64,000 nucleotides of DNA from Pseudomonadota bacterium (GTDB lineage: Bacteria; Pseudomonadota; Alphaproteobacteria; Rhodospirillales; Magnetospirillaceae), in the NCBI GenBank assembly GCA_021793155.1, contig JAJYTF010000001.1, positions 284,375 to 348,374 of the forward strand, read 5' to 3'. Made by a program: the position numbers and the translations under genes. The notes below the pieces were generated by a model. That model did no database searches. It had not been told where the DNA came from and was given only the letters and a program-made list of their open reading frames with translations. This document shows positions 1-8,699 of this stretch, piece after piece (within the stretch, counting starts at the first letter, position 1; every line of letters starts with the position of its first letter).

Positions 1-834
1 TTGGTGGCCGGGCGAGGGGCGCGGGGCATCGCTGAGATGGCCGCGAAGATTGCCGGCGTGGCCAAGGTGCTGTTGGCGGAGGACGATTCCTACGCCCATG
101 GCTTGGCCGAGCCAATGTCGCTCCTGTTGGCCAGCCTAGGCAAGAGCTATGCCGCTATCCTTCTGCCGGCCACTTCGTTTGGTAAGAACATCGCTCCGCG
201 GGTTGCCGCCTTATTGGACGTCCAGCAGATCTCCGACATCTGCGGGATTGTCTCGCCGGACACCTTCGTTCGCCCGATCTATGCCGGCAATGCTCTGGCC
301 ACCGTGCGGAGCAACGACCCCGTCAAAGTCATCACCGTGCGAGGCACCGCCTTCGAAGCGGCCAAGACAGAGGGGGGCTCGGCCACCATCGAGGCTGTTG
401 CCGGAGCGGGGAATCCCGGAGGCTCCATTTTCGTCGGACAGCAACTGTCGAAGTCGGAACGTCCGGAATTGACCGCCGCCCGCATTATCGTGTCGGGTGG
501 CCGTGGCATGGGCTCGGGCGAGAATTTCAAATTGATCGAAGCCGTAGCAGACCGCTTGAGCGCGGCTGTCGGGGCCTCACGCGCAGCGGTCGACGCAGGG
601 TTTGCGCCAAACGATTTGCAGGTGGGCCAGACCGGCAAGATCGTCGCTCCGGACCTTTACATTGCGGTGGGAATTTCCGGAGCCATCCAGCACCTAGCCG
701 GCATGAAGGACAGCAAGATCATCGTGGCTGTCAACAAGGACGAGGAAGCGCCGATCTTCCAGGTTGCCGACTATGGCTTGGTCGCAGACCTCTTTCTGGC
801 GTTGCCCGAGATGGAGAGTGAATTGAACCGGTGA
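1..834 (+). CDS. etfA: Electron transfer flavoprotein alpha subunit, 5' end cut by the window
   Basis: This is the alpha subunit of ETF, the soluble FAD/AMP protein that takes electrons from acyl-CoA dehydrogenases and passes them to ETF-quinone oxidoreductase. The C-terminal FAD domain is clear: [12 protein letters not shown] near residue 165, [13 protein letters not shown] near 208 and the signature [13 protein letters not shown] near 222. The family is about 310 residues and the open frame gives 277, so roughly 30 to 35 N-terminal residues and the start codon lie before base 1. etfB is expected just upstream. The window contains at least five acyl-CoA dehydrogenase polypeptides and ETF-QO at 53 kb, so this is probably their electron acceptor. 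Identification is firm; the true start is not visible. Confidence 0.95.
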   Translation: MVAGRGARGIAEMAAKIAGVAKVLLAEDDSYAHGLAEPMSLLLASLGKSYAAILLPATSFGKNIAPRVAALLDVQQISDICGIVSPDTFVRPIYAGNALATVRSNDPVKVITVRGTAFEAAKTEGGSATIEAVAGAGNPGGSIFVGQQLSKSERPELTAARIIVSGGRGMGSGENFKLIEAVADRLSAAVGASRAAVDAGFAPNDLQVGQTGKIVAPDLYIAVGISGAIQHLAGMKDSKIIVAVNKDEEAPIFQVADYGLVADLFLALPEMESELNR

Positions 835-873
835 GCCCCCCAATAGACCTCGTGACATTTTGAAAGGGATACC

Positions 874-1137
874 ATGGCGGCCAGCAGGCAGGGGGGCGAT
901 GGCGAGAATTGGGATGTCGATGTGATTGCACGGCTGGATCGATTGATGGCGATCTTGCTAGCAGAAATTGATGGCCAACCGGTAGATGCCATTGAGGGGG
1001 CGAGGCTGGCTCGTGTATTAAGTAAGTCACCTCTCCACATTACGGCCAGTCTTGAGCGCATCGCCCTGCGCATGGAGCAAAAATCCTGTGCTGACCAGGC
1101 AGGGCCGACCAATTTCAAGAATGGAGACCCAAGGTAG
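874..1137 (+). CDS. Small hypothetical protein after etfA
   Basis: An 87-residue frame begins with ATG behind a GAAAGGGA ribosome-binding site, 40 bases after the etfA stop and ahead of a strong terminator, so it is probably the last gene of the etf transcript. The middle of the protein (residues about 42 to 68) contains a pattern like a winged-helix recognition segment, RLARVLSKSPLHITASLER. I do not recognise a family. It could be a small DNA-binding protein or a non-conserved frame. No signal peptide or membrane segment is visible. Confidence 0.45.
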   Translation: MAASRQGGDGENWDVDVIARLDRLMAILLAEIDGQPVDAIEGARLARVLSKSPLHITASLERIALRMEQKSCADQAGPTNFKNGDPR

Positions 1138-1194
1138 ATATCAGCCGCCTTTTGGCGGCGGTGAGCGCTATGTGCCGCAACAACGAAATCAAAT

Positions 1195-1225
1195 AACCCC
1201 CGGGGGGCGCCCCGGGGGTTTTTTT
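1195..1225 (+). terminator. Rho-independent terminator of the etf operon
   Basis: A GC-only hairpin (CCCCCGGGG paired with CCCCGGGGG around a short loop) is followed directly by seven T residues. It ends rightward transcription from etfA and the small gene, and separates it from the convergent radical SAM gene. Confidence 0.9.
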
Positions 1226-1266
1226 GGAGGTGCGCCGAGGATGGCGCCGGGGAAAAAAGCCCTTCC

Positions 1267-2571
1267 TTACAAGGAGAGAACCTCCGAGTGCCCATTCCGG
1301 AAGGGATCAAGTTCCTTGAGGTCGGCAGCCAGCCCTCCCTTCTTTTCGCCCTTCAACTTCCCCTTCGGGCCATGCGGCTGCGGGAACGCCGTATCGATGT
1401 TCTGCCGGAGCCGATGAACGTCATGATGGGTGCTGATGGTGACGCAGGAAGGGCAGCCATATTGATCCCAATAGGCCTGTGCACCGCCCACTTCGGGCAG
1501 ATATGTTTCGTAAATTTCCAGCGCCTTGTGCTGCACTTCCACATGCCAGCCAGCTTCAGGGGATCTGTGCCCTTCAAGTTCGGACGCGACCATCGGGACC
1601 CAAGGAATCATCAGCATGGCGGTGCCTCGTTCCGCCATGACTTTGCAGCCTTCGAGAAGGCTTTCCTTGTGTTCGAGCCCGGCGACCATCGCGGCCCACG
1701 AGTTTCCCCGACCCCAGTGTTGAACTGCTCGATCGCAGGCGGTCTTGAAGAACTCCTGGCCATATCGGTTGGCTTTTCCCGGGCACATATATTTGAAGAG
1801 GTCGGGATCCCAGACCTCGATGTTGGTGAACAGGCACTGAATGCCGGTATTCTTCAGTCTCTCGAGGTCTTCCAGATCCTCAGGCGGTGACATGTTCGCG
1901 GTGCCCGGAATCTTTTCCAGCCCGGTTTTCCTCTTGATGCCCTCAAGAATCTCGACGTGGTCGGTGACCGTCGTTTTTCCTTTCGGCGGCTGTCCGGCGC
2001 TGGTCACCAGATGGAAATCGATTCCTTCGGCCAACATCGCGGCGGCAACCTCGCCAACCTCGTCGCCCTGCTTCTTGGTCACGGCCTTGTTTTCGTACTC
2101 GTCCATGCCCGGATTCATGTTGCAATATCGGCACGCGCCGTCTTCGACCCAGTTCGAGCAAAAGAGGGGGGAACAGACCATCAGCCCGTGCTTGCCTCTC
2201 AACGTGCCGATGTTCTTCATCGGCGTGCCGCTACTGGTCGTCTTGGAATAATAGGCAGGGCGTTCGACGAACTCGATAGGGCAGACGAACTTCCCGTTCT
2301 TCTCCAAATAGAGAATCCCGTCGTTCTTCCTGATCCAGTACGGCGAATGAGGATTCCACCTGAAATCGACAATGGTTCCCTTTGGAAATATGACGTAGTC
2401 CGGGATGTTCTTTAAGCCGCTCTGCTTCTGGAGGTCGTAGACAAAGAGCCACCAGACCTTTTCCATGATTGTTTCACCGACCCCTTCACAAGCGGCCGGG
2501 TCTATATTCGCGCCGTCGACGAGTAGTCCCGCCTTATGGTAGATTTCCTGGTCCAAAGTTAGCCAAGCCAT
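1267..2571 (-). CDS. Radical SAM enzyme with atypical Cx8CxxC cluster motif
   Basis: The 434-residue protein carries cysteines at 138, 147 and 150 (core CSNWVEDGACRYC). This looks like a radical SAM [4Fe-4S] site with eight residues between the first two cysteines instead of the usual three. C133 lies just before it. Downstream segments such as VTSAGQPPKGKTT and the TNIEVWDP strand fit a TIM-barrel radical SAM core. The start is well set: ATG follows AGGAGG at proper spacing. Upstream lies a promoter with the shared 13-bp operator (2683-2724), so it belongs to the catabolic regulon. The substrate is unknown. A role in radical activation or rearrangement of the carbon skeleton is possible, but so is a cofactor or maturation role. 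The radical SAM call is likely; the reaction is not assignable. Confidence 0.75.
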   Translation of the reverse strand: MAWLTLDQEIYHKAGLLVDGANIDPAACEGVGETIMEKVWWLFVYDLQKQSGLKNIPDYVIFPKGTIVDFRWNPHSPYWIRKNDGILYLEKNGKFVCPIEFVERPAYYSKTTSSGTPMKNIGTLRGKHGLMVCSPLFCSNWVEDGACRYCNMNPGMDEYENKAVTKKQGDEVGEVAAAMLAEGIDFHLVTSAGQPPKGKTTVTDHVEILEGIKRKTGLEKIPGTANMSPPEDLEDLERLKNTGIQCLFTNIEVWDPDLFKYMCPGKANRYGQEFFKTACDRAVQHWGRGNSWAAMVAGLEHKESLLEGCKVMAERGTAMLMIPWVPMVASELEGHRSPEAGWHVEVQHKALEIYETYLPEVGGAQAYWDQYGCPSCVTISTHHDVHRLRQNIDTAFPQPHGPKGKLKGEKKGGLAADLKELDPFRNGHSEVLSL

Positions 2572-2682
2572 TTCGTTTCCTCCTGGGTCCTGCCTTTAAG
2601 GTTCGATCGATACTATGCGATACGATCAGTCACATGGGTTGTAAAAGGCCCAAAAAAGTGCATGGTCCATAACGCAACAATG

Positions 2683-2724
2683 CGAACGCAGTTCACATAT
2701 AACAACGGCAAGCCAGAAAATCAA
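2683..2724 (-). promoter_or_regulatory. Promoter and operator for the radical SAM gene
   Basis: Read leftward: TTGATT (2719-2724), a 16-base spacer, TTATAT (2697-2702), then the operator TGAACTGCGTTCG (2683-2695) one base further on. The operator covers the expected transcription start, as at the other regulon promoters in this window. Confidence 0.65.
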
Positions 2725-2763
2725 TCTCGCCGTGTTCCGTTGGTCGCGCCGGAACCATCGGTG

Positions 2764-3558
2764 TCAGCCCACCATGCTGTAGCCACCGGATGCCGACAGG
2801 ACTTGGCCGGTGATATACCGCGCCGCGCCGGACGACAGGAACACCACCGCACCAGCGACATCCGCCGGGCGACCGATCTTTTTCAGTGGCAATATCTGCG
2901 CGACTTTTTCCAGTTGGTCGTCGGTGAACATGGCGCCGGGGGTGAACCACATGCTTGTGCCACTGACTTCTTCGGCGCTTTCCGGGACGGTTACGCCAGG
3001 GCATACGACGTTGCAGCGAATGCCGTAGCGGCCGTTCTCCCTGGCAATGGTCTTCATGAAGGCATTTACGGCAGCTTTCAGCCCCCCGTACACGGCTTCC
3101 CTCGGTTCACCCTGGCGGCTGGCATCCGAACTCATGGACACGATCGCTCCGGATTTTTGCGGAATCATGATGTCGAGAGCGGCTTTGGTGCAATTCAAAA
3201 CGCCGACGTAATTTATCTGAATGAGCTTTTGCCAAAAATCGGGCGTTGTTTGTGTGAAATACATGAGTTTGTCCCAGCCAACATTGTTGACGAGGACATC
3301 AACCGAGCCGAATTTTGTTTTTGCCGATGAAAACATCGATGTGACGTCGTCAAAGCTCGTTACGTCGGTGCGAACGACCTGAGCGTCAGAAGCCCCTTTC
3401 GCCACGGCCAAATCAGCGACTTTACAGGCCTGCTCGGCATCGATGTCGGCGATCGTAATGTTTGCGCCCTCCTGTGCGAATGCCATTACGATCGCTCGTC
3501 CGATGTTAGATCCGCCGCCCGTCACGACGACCGATTTTCCTTTCAAATCCAAATCCAC
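2764..3558 (-). CDS. BadH-like short-chain dehydrogenase (hydroxyacyl-CoA ring alcohol oxidation)
   Basis: This NAD-dependent short-chain dehydrogenase has TGGGSNIGRA for cofactor binding near residue 10, NNVGWD near 90, the serine in SMSSDAS and the YGGLK active-site motif. The C-terminus ITGQVLSASGGYSMVG and the NNVGWDKLMYF stretch resemble 2-hydroxycyclohexanecarboxyl-CoA dehydrogenase (BadH). That enzyme oxidises the ring alcohol to the 2-oxo ester that BadI then opens. Two BadI-like genes lie at 27 and 51 kb, which supports this reading. I chose GTG at 3558 because GGAGGC precedes it at good spacing and homologues begin here; a longer frame to 3645 has no such site. The exact substrate is inferred. 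Confidence 0.8.
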   Translation of the reverse strand: MDLDLKGKSVVVTGGGSNIGRAIVMAFAQEGANITIADIDAEQACKVADLAVAKGASDAQVVRTDVTSFDDVTSMFSSAKTKFGSVDVLVNNVGWDKLMYFTQTTPDFWQKLIQINYVGVLNCTKAALDIMIPQKSGAIVSMSSDASRQGEPREAVYGGLKAAVNAFMKTIARENGRYGIRCNVVCPGVTVPESAEEVSGTSMWFTPGAMFTDDQLEKVAQILPLKKIGRPADVAGAVVFLSSGAARYITGQVLSASGGYSMVG

Positions 3559-3650
3559 GGCTCGCCTCCGGTGTGAGCTGTTCTTGAAATGATGCGCCGC
3601 CGGTCGGGGTGTGCCCGGCAAATGTCCAGCCGTCGCATCAGTCAATTATA

Positions 3651-3663
3651 AGAACGACGTTCT
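3651..3663 (-). promoter_or_regulatory. 13-bp operator upstream of the BadH-like gene
   Basis: AGAACGACGTTCT is a perfect odd palindrome centred on one base, 93 bases before the GTG start. Leftward -10 candidates lie on either side of it (CATTAT before, TTATAAT after). The -35 is poor, so the orientation of the promoter is less certain here than at the other copies. Confidence 0.6.
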
Positions 3664-3806
3664 ATAATGTAAATCTTGAATCGAGCGGTTGGCGCCGTCC
3701 CCAGGTTCGGCACGGGGTTTGTTCCGATCACCGTTGGAGCGTCGAGGCCGCGGCAGGCATCCGACCAAAATATCATGTGGCGCACACGTCATGTGGCGCA
3801 CGCGTC

Positions 3807-3849
3807 TTGACAGGCATCGACACCGACACTAAAGTATGAACGATATTCA
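3807..3849 (+). promoter_or_regulatory. Promoter and operator for the 3.9-12.2 kb operon
   Basis: TTGACA (3807-3812), 17 bases, TAAAGT (3830-3835), then operator TGAACGATATTCA (3837-3849) over the expected start point. This is one of the clearest examples of the shared promoter design. Confidence 0.75.
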
Positions 3850-3886
3850 ATTATACGCATTGTCATGAGCAGCGGGGGCCCGCTAC

Positions 3887-5056
3887 GTGAGTTACGAGCT
3901 CAACGAAGACCAGCGTCAGATTCAGGATCTTGTCCGGCGTGTGGCGAGAGAGAAGGTCGCTCCGCGAGCGGCGGAGATCGACCGCACCGGCGAGTATCCC
4001 CAGGACATGTTCGATCTGCTCAAGGCGTTGGGGCTCTTTACGGTGCCCTTTCCGGCGGAGTACGGGGGAACCGGCAGCCTCCTCTCCGCCTGTGTCGCCG
4101 TGGAGGAACTGGGGCGCGTCTGTTACAACACCGGCTACCTTCTCGTCGTGCAATGGATTCCCTTCGGGGCCATCCTTGCCGGTGGCAGCGGGGCGCAACA
4201 GGCGCGATGGTTGCCGGGTTTGTCTAGCGGCGACCTGCGTGGAGCGCTATCGATCACCGAGCCGCAGAGCGGCTCCGATGTCTCGGGCATCAAGACTACG
4301 GCGCGGCGCGGCGCCGATGGCTACGTGCTCAACGGGGCGAAGATCTGGTGCACCAACGCCCACGTCGCCGACTTCGTGCTTGTCGCGGCACGTACCCTCG
4401 ACGAGGCAAATACGTTCCTCGGTATCAATCTGTTCATCGTTGGACGCCACGCCAAAGGGCTGACCGTCGGGCGCGAGGAGGACAAGCTGGGGGCGCGCGG
4501 CGTCCCATCGTGCCCCCTGTTTCTTGACGACGTCTTCGTACCGGCCGGCGATCGGCTCGGCCCAGAGTCCGGCGAGGGTTTCAAGATTACGATGGAGGCA
4601 CTGAACTCCAGCCGCCCGATCGTCGCTGCACGCGCCGTTGGCCTTGCCCAGGGGGCCATCGATCACGCGATCGAGTTCATCCAGAATCGGGTCGCGTTCG
4701 GTCAGAAGGTCAGCGAGTTCCAGGGCATGCGGTGGATGCTCGCCGATATGGTCATGAAGACCGAGGCGGCCCGCCAGATGGTCTACCGTGCGGCTTCGAT
4801 GGCGGATGCCGGTACAACCGGCAGGGAAATGGCGCAGATGGCGGCAATGGCCAAATGCTTTGCCTCCGACGTGGCAATGCAGGTTGCCACCGACGCCGTG
4901 CAGATGTTCGGTGCCGCGGGCATTTCAGCGGAATATCCGATCAACCGTTACTTCCGTGACGCCAAGGTCGTGCAGATCATCGAGGGAACAAATCAGATCC
5001 AACGCAATATCATTGCCGACAGCGTGCTTGGTCGAGTTAAGCGCCAGCCACGTTGA
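3887..5056 (+). CDS. Acyl-CoA dehydrogenase (short/medium-chain type)
   Basis: A 389-residue FAD enzyme that forms the 2,3-double bond of an acyl-CoA and hands electrons to ETF. Typical segments are SITEPQSGSDVSG near 120, RVAFGQKVSEFQGMRW near 265, QMFGAAGISAEYPINRYFRD near 335 and IIEGTNQIQRN. In the last, E366 sits at the catalytic-base position used in short- and medium-chain dehydrogenases. The GTG start at 3887 lies about 40 bases after the operator-bearing promoter. It is the first gene of an operon that continues through a hydratase, a thiolase-like pair, a MaoC hydratase and a CitE-like lyase. The family is certain; the chain or branch specificity is not visible. Confidence 0.92.
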   Translation: MSYELNEDQRQIQDLVRRVAREKVAPRAAEIDRTGEYPQDMFDLLKALGLFTVPFPAEYGGTGSLLSACVAVEELGRVCYNTGYLLVVQWIPFGAILAGGSGAQQARWLPGLSSGDLRGALSITEPQSGSDVSGIKTTARRGADGYVLNGAKIWCTNAHVADFVLVAARTLDEANTFLGINLFIVGRHAKGLTVGREEDKLGARGVPSCPLFLDDVFVPAGDRLGPESGEGFKITMEALNSSRPIVAARAVGLAQGAIDHAIEFIQNRVAFGQKVSEFQGMRWMLADMVMKTEAARQMVYRAASMADAGTTGREMAQMAAMAKCFASDVAMQVATDAVQMFGAAGISAEYPINRYFRDAKVVQIIEGTNQIQRNIIADSVLGRVKRQPR

Positions 5057-5095
5057 TTGGTGCCGTTTTGCGGGATTTCGCCATGCGAGAGAAAA

Positions 5096-5932
5096 ATGCC
5101 GGTTAAAGTCGAGCAAGTCGGCGCTTTCCAACTGATCACCTTCAACCAGCCGGACATGCGCAATCCGCTCAGTCCCGAGGTGGTGGGCCTTCTTGAGGAG
5201 GCGTTGACGCTAGCGGAATCGGCTGCTGAAGTTCGCGCCATTGCATTTCGCGGCGCCGGCCCGGTGTTCAGCGCCGGCGGCAGCCTCGGCAATTTCGAAG
5301 AGCGTCTCGCGATGCCGCTCAATGCTGATGGCGGCGATCCGATAGCGATCAGCAATCGGCGGTTCGGTGTGTTTCTTGAGCGACTGGCCAGGCTTCCCAA
5401 GCCGGTGGTGGTGGCCGCCCATGGCGCGGCGATGGGCGGCGGGGCAGGACTGGTCTGTGCGGCGGATATCGCGCTCGCCTGTCGGGGGACGCGCTTCTCG
5501 TTCACTGAAACCAGCCTCGGTTTGGTGCCGGCCCAGATTCTCCCATTCGTCGTTGCCCGCATTGGTTCGCAACGGGCCCGGCGGCTGATGTTGACGGCGC
5601 ACCGTTTTGATGCCGACGAAGCCATGCATCTGGGAGTGGTCGACGCGGTCGTGCCGGACATGCAGGCGCTCCGCGAACGATTGAGCGAAGAACTTGATCA
5701 CATTGGTCGCTGCGCCCCGCAAGCGCTGGCTCGGACCAAGCGGTTGACTCAACAGTGTGCGGCGAGCGGGTCCGCAACCGGCGACGCTCTGTCGCGCCTG
5801 CTGGATGAAGGGGCGCGCGACTTTGCGGCGCAGTTGCGCGGCGAGGGGGCACAGGGCGTGCGCTCGGCGCGTGACAAACGCGATCCCGCCTGGCGGGTGG
5901 CGTTCGATCGTCGCGTTCTGGCGGAATGGTAG
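5096..5932 (+). CDS. Enoyl-CoA hydratase of the methylglutaconyl-CoA hydratase (LiuC/AtuE) type
   Basis: A crotonase-fold protein of 278 residues. The oxyanion segment AAHGAAMGGGAGLVCAADIA and the following FTETSLGLVPAQILPFVV match LiuC and AtuE style hydratases more than classical crotonase. The first catalytic glutamate position is occupied by a small residue (GGGAGL), while the second glutamate is kept (FTETSLG). LiuC and AtuE hydrate 3-methylglutaconyl- or isohexenylglutaconyl-CoA after the biotin-dependent carboxylation step, and such a carboxylase is encoded at 14.5-19.5 kb. ATG at 5096 was chosen from homologue length; the upstream frame to 5057 has no good start. The substrate is an inference from family and context. 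Confidence 0.82.
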   Translation: MPVKVEQVGAFQLITFNQPDMRNPLSPEVVGLLEEALTLAESAAEVRAIAFRGAGPVFSAGGSLGNFEERLAMPLNADGGDPIAISNRRFGVFLERLARLPKPVVVAAHGAAMGGGAGLVCAADIALACRGTRFSFTETSLGLVPAQILPFVVARIGSQRARRLMLTAHRFDADEAMHLGVVDAVVPDMQALRERLSEELDHIGRCAPQALARTKRLTQQCAASGSATGDALSRLLDEGARDFAAQLRGEGAQGVRSARDKRDPAWRVAFDRRVLAEW

Positions 5933-5966
5933 CGGGTGTCGAGCCGACCTTCAAAGGTGAGCGGAG

Positions 5967-7463
5967 ATGGGGCAAGAAATGGTTGGAATTGTCGGATATG
6001 GCGGCTACGTGCCCCGGTTGCGCCTGAGCAGGAAGGCGGTCGTCGAGGCCAATTCCTGGTTCGCCCCGCATTTCGCCGGCAAGGCCAAAGGGACGCGTTC
6101 GATGGCCAATTGGGACGAGGACAGTATCACCATGGCGGTGGCGGCCGCCCGCGACTGTCTCGGTCCGTGTGAGGACAGAAGTGGTGTCGCCGCACTATCC
6201 CTGGCGTCCAGCACGTTGCCGTTCGCCGAGCGGCAGAATGCCGGCGTGGTGCGTGAGGCGCTTACATTGGGTCGGAATGTCGAAGTGATGGATTTCACCG
6301 GCTCCCAGAGGGCCGCGCTGTCGGCATTGTCCGACGCGGTGTTCCGGGCGCAGGCCGGGGCCGGCGAAACCCTGGTTCTGGCGGCTGATAACCGCAAGAC
6401 CCGAGCCGCCAGCGCGGCCGAACTCGATTTTGGCGACGGCGCCGCGGCGCTGATGATCGGCCGAACCAACGTGTTGGCCGAGTACTTGGGCTCTGCGACC
6501 ATATCGGAGGATTTTGTCGACCACTTCCGCATTGCCGGCGAAGAGATCGATTACGCCTGGGAAGAGCGTTGGATCCGCGATGAGGGCGTCAGCAAACTCG
6601 TGCCGGAAGCGATCGCGGCCGCATTGGAAAACAGTGGAATCGCTGCCGGGCAAATCGACCATTTCATCTTCCCGACATGCTTCCAGAAAATGGAGGCGCA
6701 ACTGGCGAGGAAATGCGGCATCCGTGATGGAGCCATCGTCGACGGCCTCATGAGCAGGATCGGGGACACCGGCACGCCGCACGCGCTGCTCTTGCTGGCT
6801 CATGTCCTCGAACGCGCACAACCCGGGCAAACCATCCTCCTGGCCCAGTTTGGCAGCGGCGCACAGGCTTTTGTCTTCCGCGTCACCGAGGCCAGCGCAT
6901 CCTTCCGTCCGAGGACCGGCGTGTCCGGATGGTTGGCGCGCGGTATGGAAGAAGCCAACTATACGAAATTCCTGTCCTTCAAAGGCCAACTCAGGCTGGA
7001 ACGCGGCATGCGGGGAGAGCAGGACAAGAAAACCGCATTGACCACCCTATATCGCCACCGCGAAACGATTCTCGGCCTCGTTGCCGGTCGCTGCGAAATC
7101 ACTGGCGAAGTCCATTTTCCACCGTCCCGCCTCAGCTACACGCCTGGCTGCCCGGCGTTGGATACACAGCGGCCCTACAAGCTCGCGGAGCGGATCGGCG
7201 AGGTCCTGAGTTGGTCGGCTGAATATCTCTCATTCAACATGGCGCCTCCGCATCATTACGGGCAGATCGACTTCGATGGTGGTGGCCGGATCCTTATGGA
7301 ATTCACCGACATTTCTCGCGGTGATGTCGAATCGGGAACAAAGATGGAAATGGTGTTTCGCATCAAAGACGTCGACGAACTCCGTGGATTCAATCGTTAC
7401 TTCTGGAAGGCTACGCCGGTGCGTCCCCTGCCGTCGGCGGACGAGATGAAAGCTGCGGAGTAG
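5967..7463 (+). CDS. HMG-CoA-synthase-fold protein fused to a C-terminal DUF35 (OB-fold) domain
   Basis: Residues 1 to about 330 have the HMG-CoA synthase/KAS III fold (start VGIVGYGGYVPRLRL, then ELDFGDGAAALMIG and FGSGAQAFVF). Residues about 350 to 490 form a DUF35 domain (LVAGRCEITGEVHFPP, then GQIDFDGGGRI). The catalytic cysteine expected after the NxC motif is replaced: the local sequence is VMDFTGSQRAAL, with F110 at the cysteine position. The zinc ribbon of DUF35 keeps only C376 and C395. The next gene is a thiolase four bases downstream. In archaea, thiolase, HMG-CoA synthase and DUF35 form one complex, and BbsA/BbsB of toluene degradation pairs DUF35 with a thiolase. I infer that this fusion is a non-condensing partner or substrate-channelling subunit of the thiolase. 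GAGCGGAG precedes the ATG. Confidence 0.8.
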   Translation: MGQEMVGIVGYGGYVPRLRLSRKAVVEANSWFAPHFAGKAKGTRSMANWDEDSITMAVAAARDCLGPCEDRSGVAALSLASSTLPFAERQNAGVVREALTLGRNVEVMDFTGSQRAALSALSDAVFRAQAGAGETLVLAADNRKTRAASAAELDFGDGAAALMIGRTNVLAEYLGSATISEDFVDHFRIAGEEIDYAWEERWIRDEGVSKLVPEAIAAALENSGIAAGQIDHFIFPTCFQKMEAQLARKCGIRDGAIVDGLMSRIGDTGTPHALLLLAHVLERAQPGQTILLAQFGSGAQAFVFRVTEASASFRPRTGVSGWLARGMEEANYTKFLSFKGQLRLERGMRGEQDKKTALTTLYRHRETILGLVAGRCEITGEVHFPPSRLSYTPGCPALDTQRPYKLAERIGEVLSWSAEYLSFNMAPPHHYGQIDFDGGGRILMEFTDISRGDVESGTKMEMVFRIKDVDELRGFNRYFWKATPVRPLPSADEMKAAE

Positions 7464-7466
7464 GTC

Positions 7467-8669
7467 ATGGCCAGTGGTATCAAGGACAAGGTCGCCATCC
7501 TCGGAATGGGCTGCACCAAGTTTGGTGAGCGCTGGAACGCAAGCCCCGAAGATCTCATGGTCGAGGCCTATGGAGAGGCGATGGCCGATGCCGGCATCGG
7601 CCCGGAACAACTGGGCGCCGCCTGGTTCTCAACACATATGGAAGATATCGGGACCGGTCGCGGCGGCATGCCGATGGGGATCGCACTGCGCCTGCCGAAT
7701 ATCGGTGTCACCCGCGTGGAGAACTTCTGCGCCGGCGGATCGGAAGCCGTTCGGGCGGCTGTCTACGCGGTGGCTGCCGGGGCGTGCGACATCGCGTTGG
7801 CGCTTGGGGTTGAAAAGCTCAAGGACACCGGTTACGGCGGGCTGCCTGCGGCGACGGTCGGGACGCTCGTTCCGCAATGGTATCCCAATGCCGTGGGGCC
7901 GGCCAACTTTGCGCAGCTGGCAACGGCCTACCGACGCAAGCACCGGATGGATGCCGCAACATTGAAGCGGGCCATCGCCCACGTTTCGGTGAAAAGCCAT
8001 GCCAATGGCGCAAGAAATCCGAAGGCGCATCTCCAAAATACCGTTACCGAAGAGCAGGTGCTCAACGCGCCGATCATCGCCGAGCCGCTTGGTCTCTATG
8101 ATTGCTGCGGGGTCTCTGATGGTGCCGCGGCAGTCGTGGTGACCACGCCGGACATCGCCCGTGGGCTGGGCAAGAAGAATCTCGTTACCGTCAAAGCATT
8201 ACAGGTCTCCGTTTCGAACGGTTGGGAGATGCATTCCAATCAGTGGGATGGAAGCTACTGCCATACGGCGCGCATCGCTGCCAAACGCGCCTATGAGGAA
8301 GCCGGGGTCGCCAATCCACGCGAGGAACTAAGCATATTGGAAGTGCACGACTGCTTCTCGATCACCGAATTGGTGACGATGGAAGACTTGTTCCTATCGT
8401 TGGAAGGCAACGCCGTGAAGGATGTCATGGATGGCTTCTACGATGCGGACGGCAAGATCCCTTGCCAGATCGACGGCGGCCTAAAATGCTTCGGTCACCC
8501 CATCGGCGCGAGCGGAATTCGCATGCTTTACGAAATCTATTTGCAACTGCAAGGGCGTGCAGGACCACGCCAACTGGCCAATCCGAAGCTCGGCCTGACG
8601 CACAATCTCGGGGGCCAGCCTTCTCAGAACGTTTGTTCCATCTCGATCGTCGGGTTGGAAAGCGTTTGA
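7467..8669 (+). CDS. Thiolase of the SCP2 / BbsB-like acetyl-CoA acetyltransferase type
   Basis: A 400-residue thiolase-fold protein. It keeps the nucleophilic cysteine (C88 in VENFCAGGSEAVR), a histidine in LEVHDCFSITEL (H294) and CFGHPIGASG (H344), so a true thiolytic mechanism is plausible. Proteins of this branch often work with a DUF35 partner, and here the gene follows an HMG-CoA-synthase/DUF35 fusion by only four bases, which suggests a complex. Likely reaction: CoA-dependent cleavage of a branched or cyclic 3-oxoacyl-CoA. The steroid aldolase Ltp2 has a similar fold and partner but uses tyrosines where this protein has histidines, so a retro-aldol role is less likely. Confidence 0.85.
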   Translation: MASGIKDKVAILGMGCTKFGERWNASPEDLMVEAYGEAMADAGIGPEQLGAAWFSTHMEDIGTGRGGMPMGIALRLPNIGVTRVENFCAGGSEAVRAAVYAVAAGACDIALALGVEKLKDTGYGGLPAATVGTLVPQWYPNAVGPANFAQLATAYRRKHRMDAATLKRAIAHVSVKSHANGARNPKAHLQNTVTEEQVLNAPIIAEPLGLYDCCGVSDGAAAVVVTTPDIARGLGKKNLVTVKALQVSVSNGWEMHSNQWDGSYCHTARIAAKRAYEEAGVANPREELSILEVHDCFSITELVTMEDLFLSLEGNAVKDVMDGFYDADGKIPCQIDGGLKCFGHPIGASGIRMLYEIYLQLQGRAGPRQLANPKLGLTHNLGGQPSQNVCSISIVGLESV

Positions 8670-8699
8670 GATGAGGCCGAAGGAGGGGCGACGGCGGGC

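Larger units (their letters stand above)
3559..3886. other. Divergent regulatory region between the BadH-like and acyl-CoA dehydrogenase genes
   Basis: These 328 bases hold no convincing gene. They contain two copies of the 13-bp operator, one near each diverging start, and a good rightward promoter. The remaining sequence shows nothing further that I can name. Confidence 0.6.

Noticed and set aside
7467..8669. Ltp2-type retro-aldolase that would release acetone from a tertiary alcohol CoA ester
   Set aside because: The protein keeps the thiolase Cys and both active-site His rather than the tyrosines of the aldolase branch, so thiolysis is the better reading.
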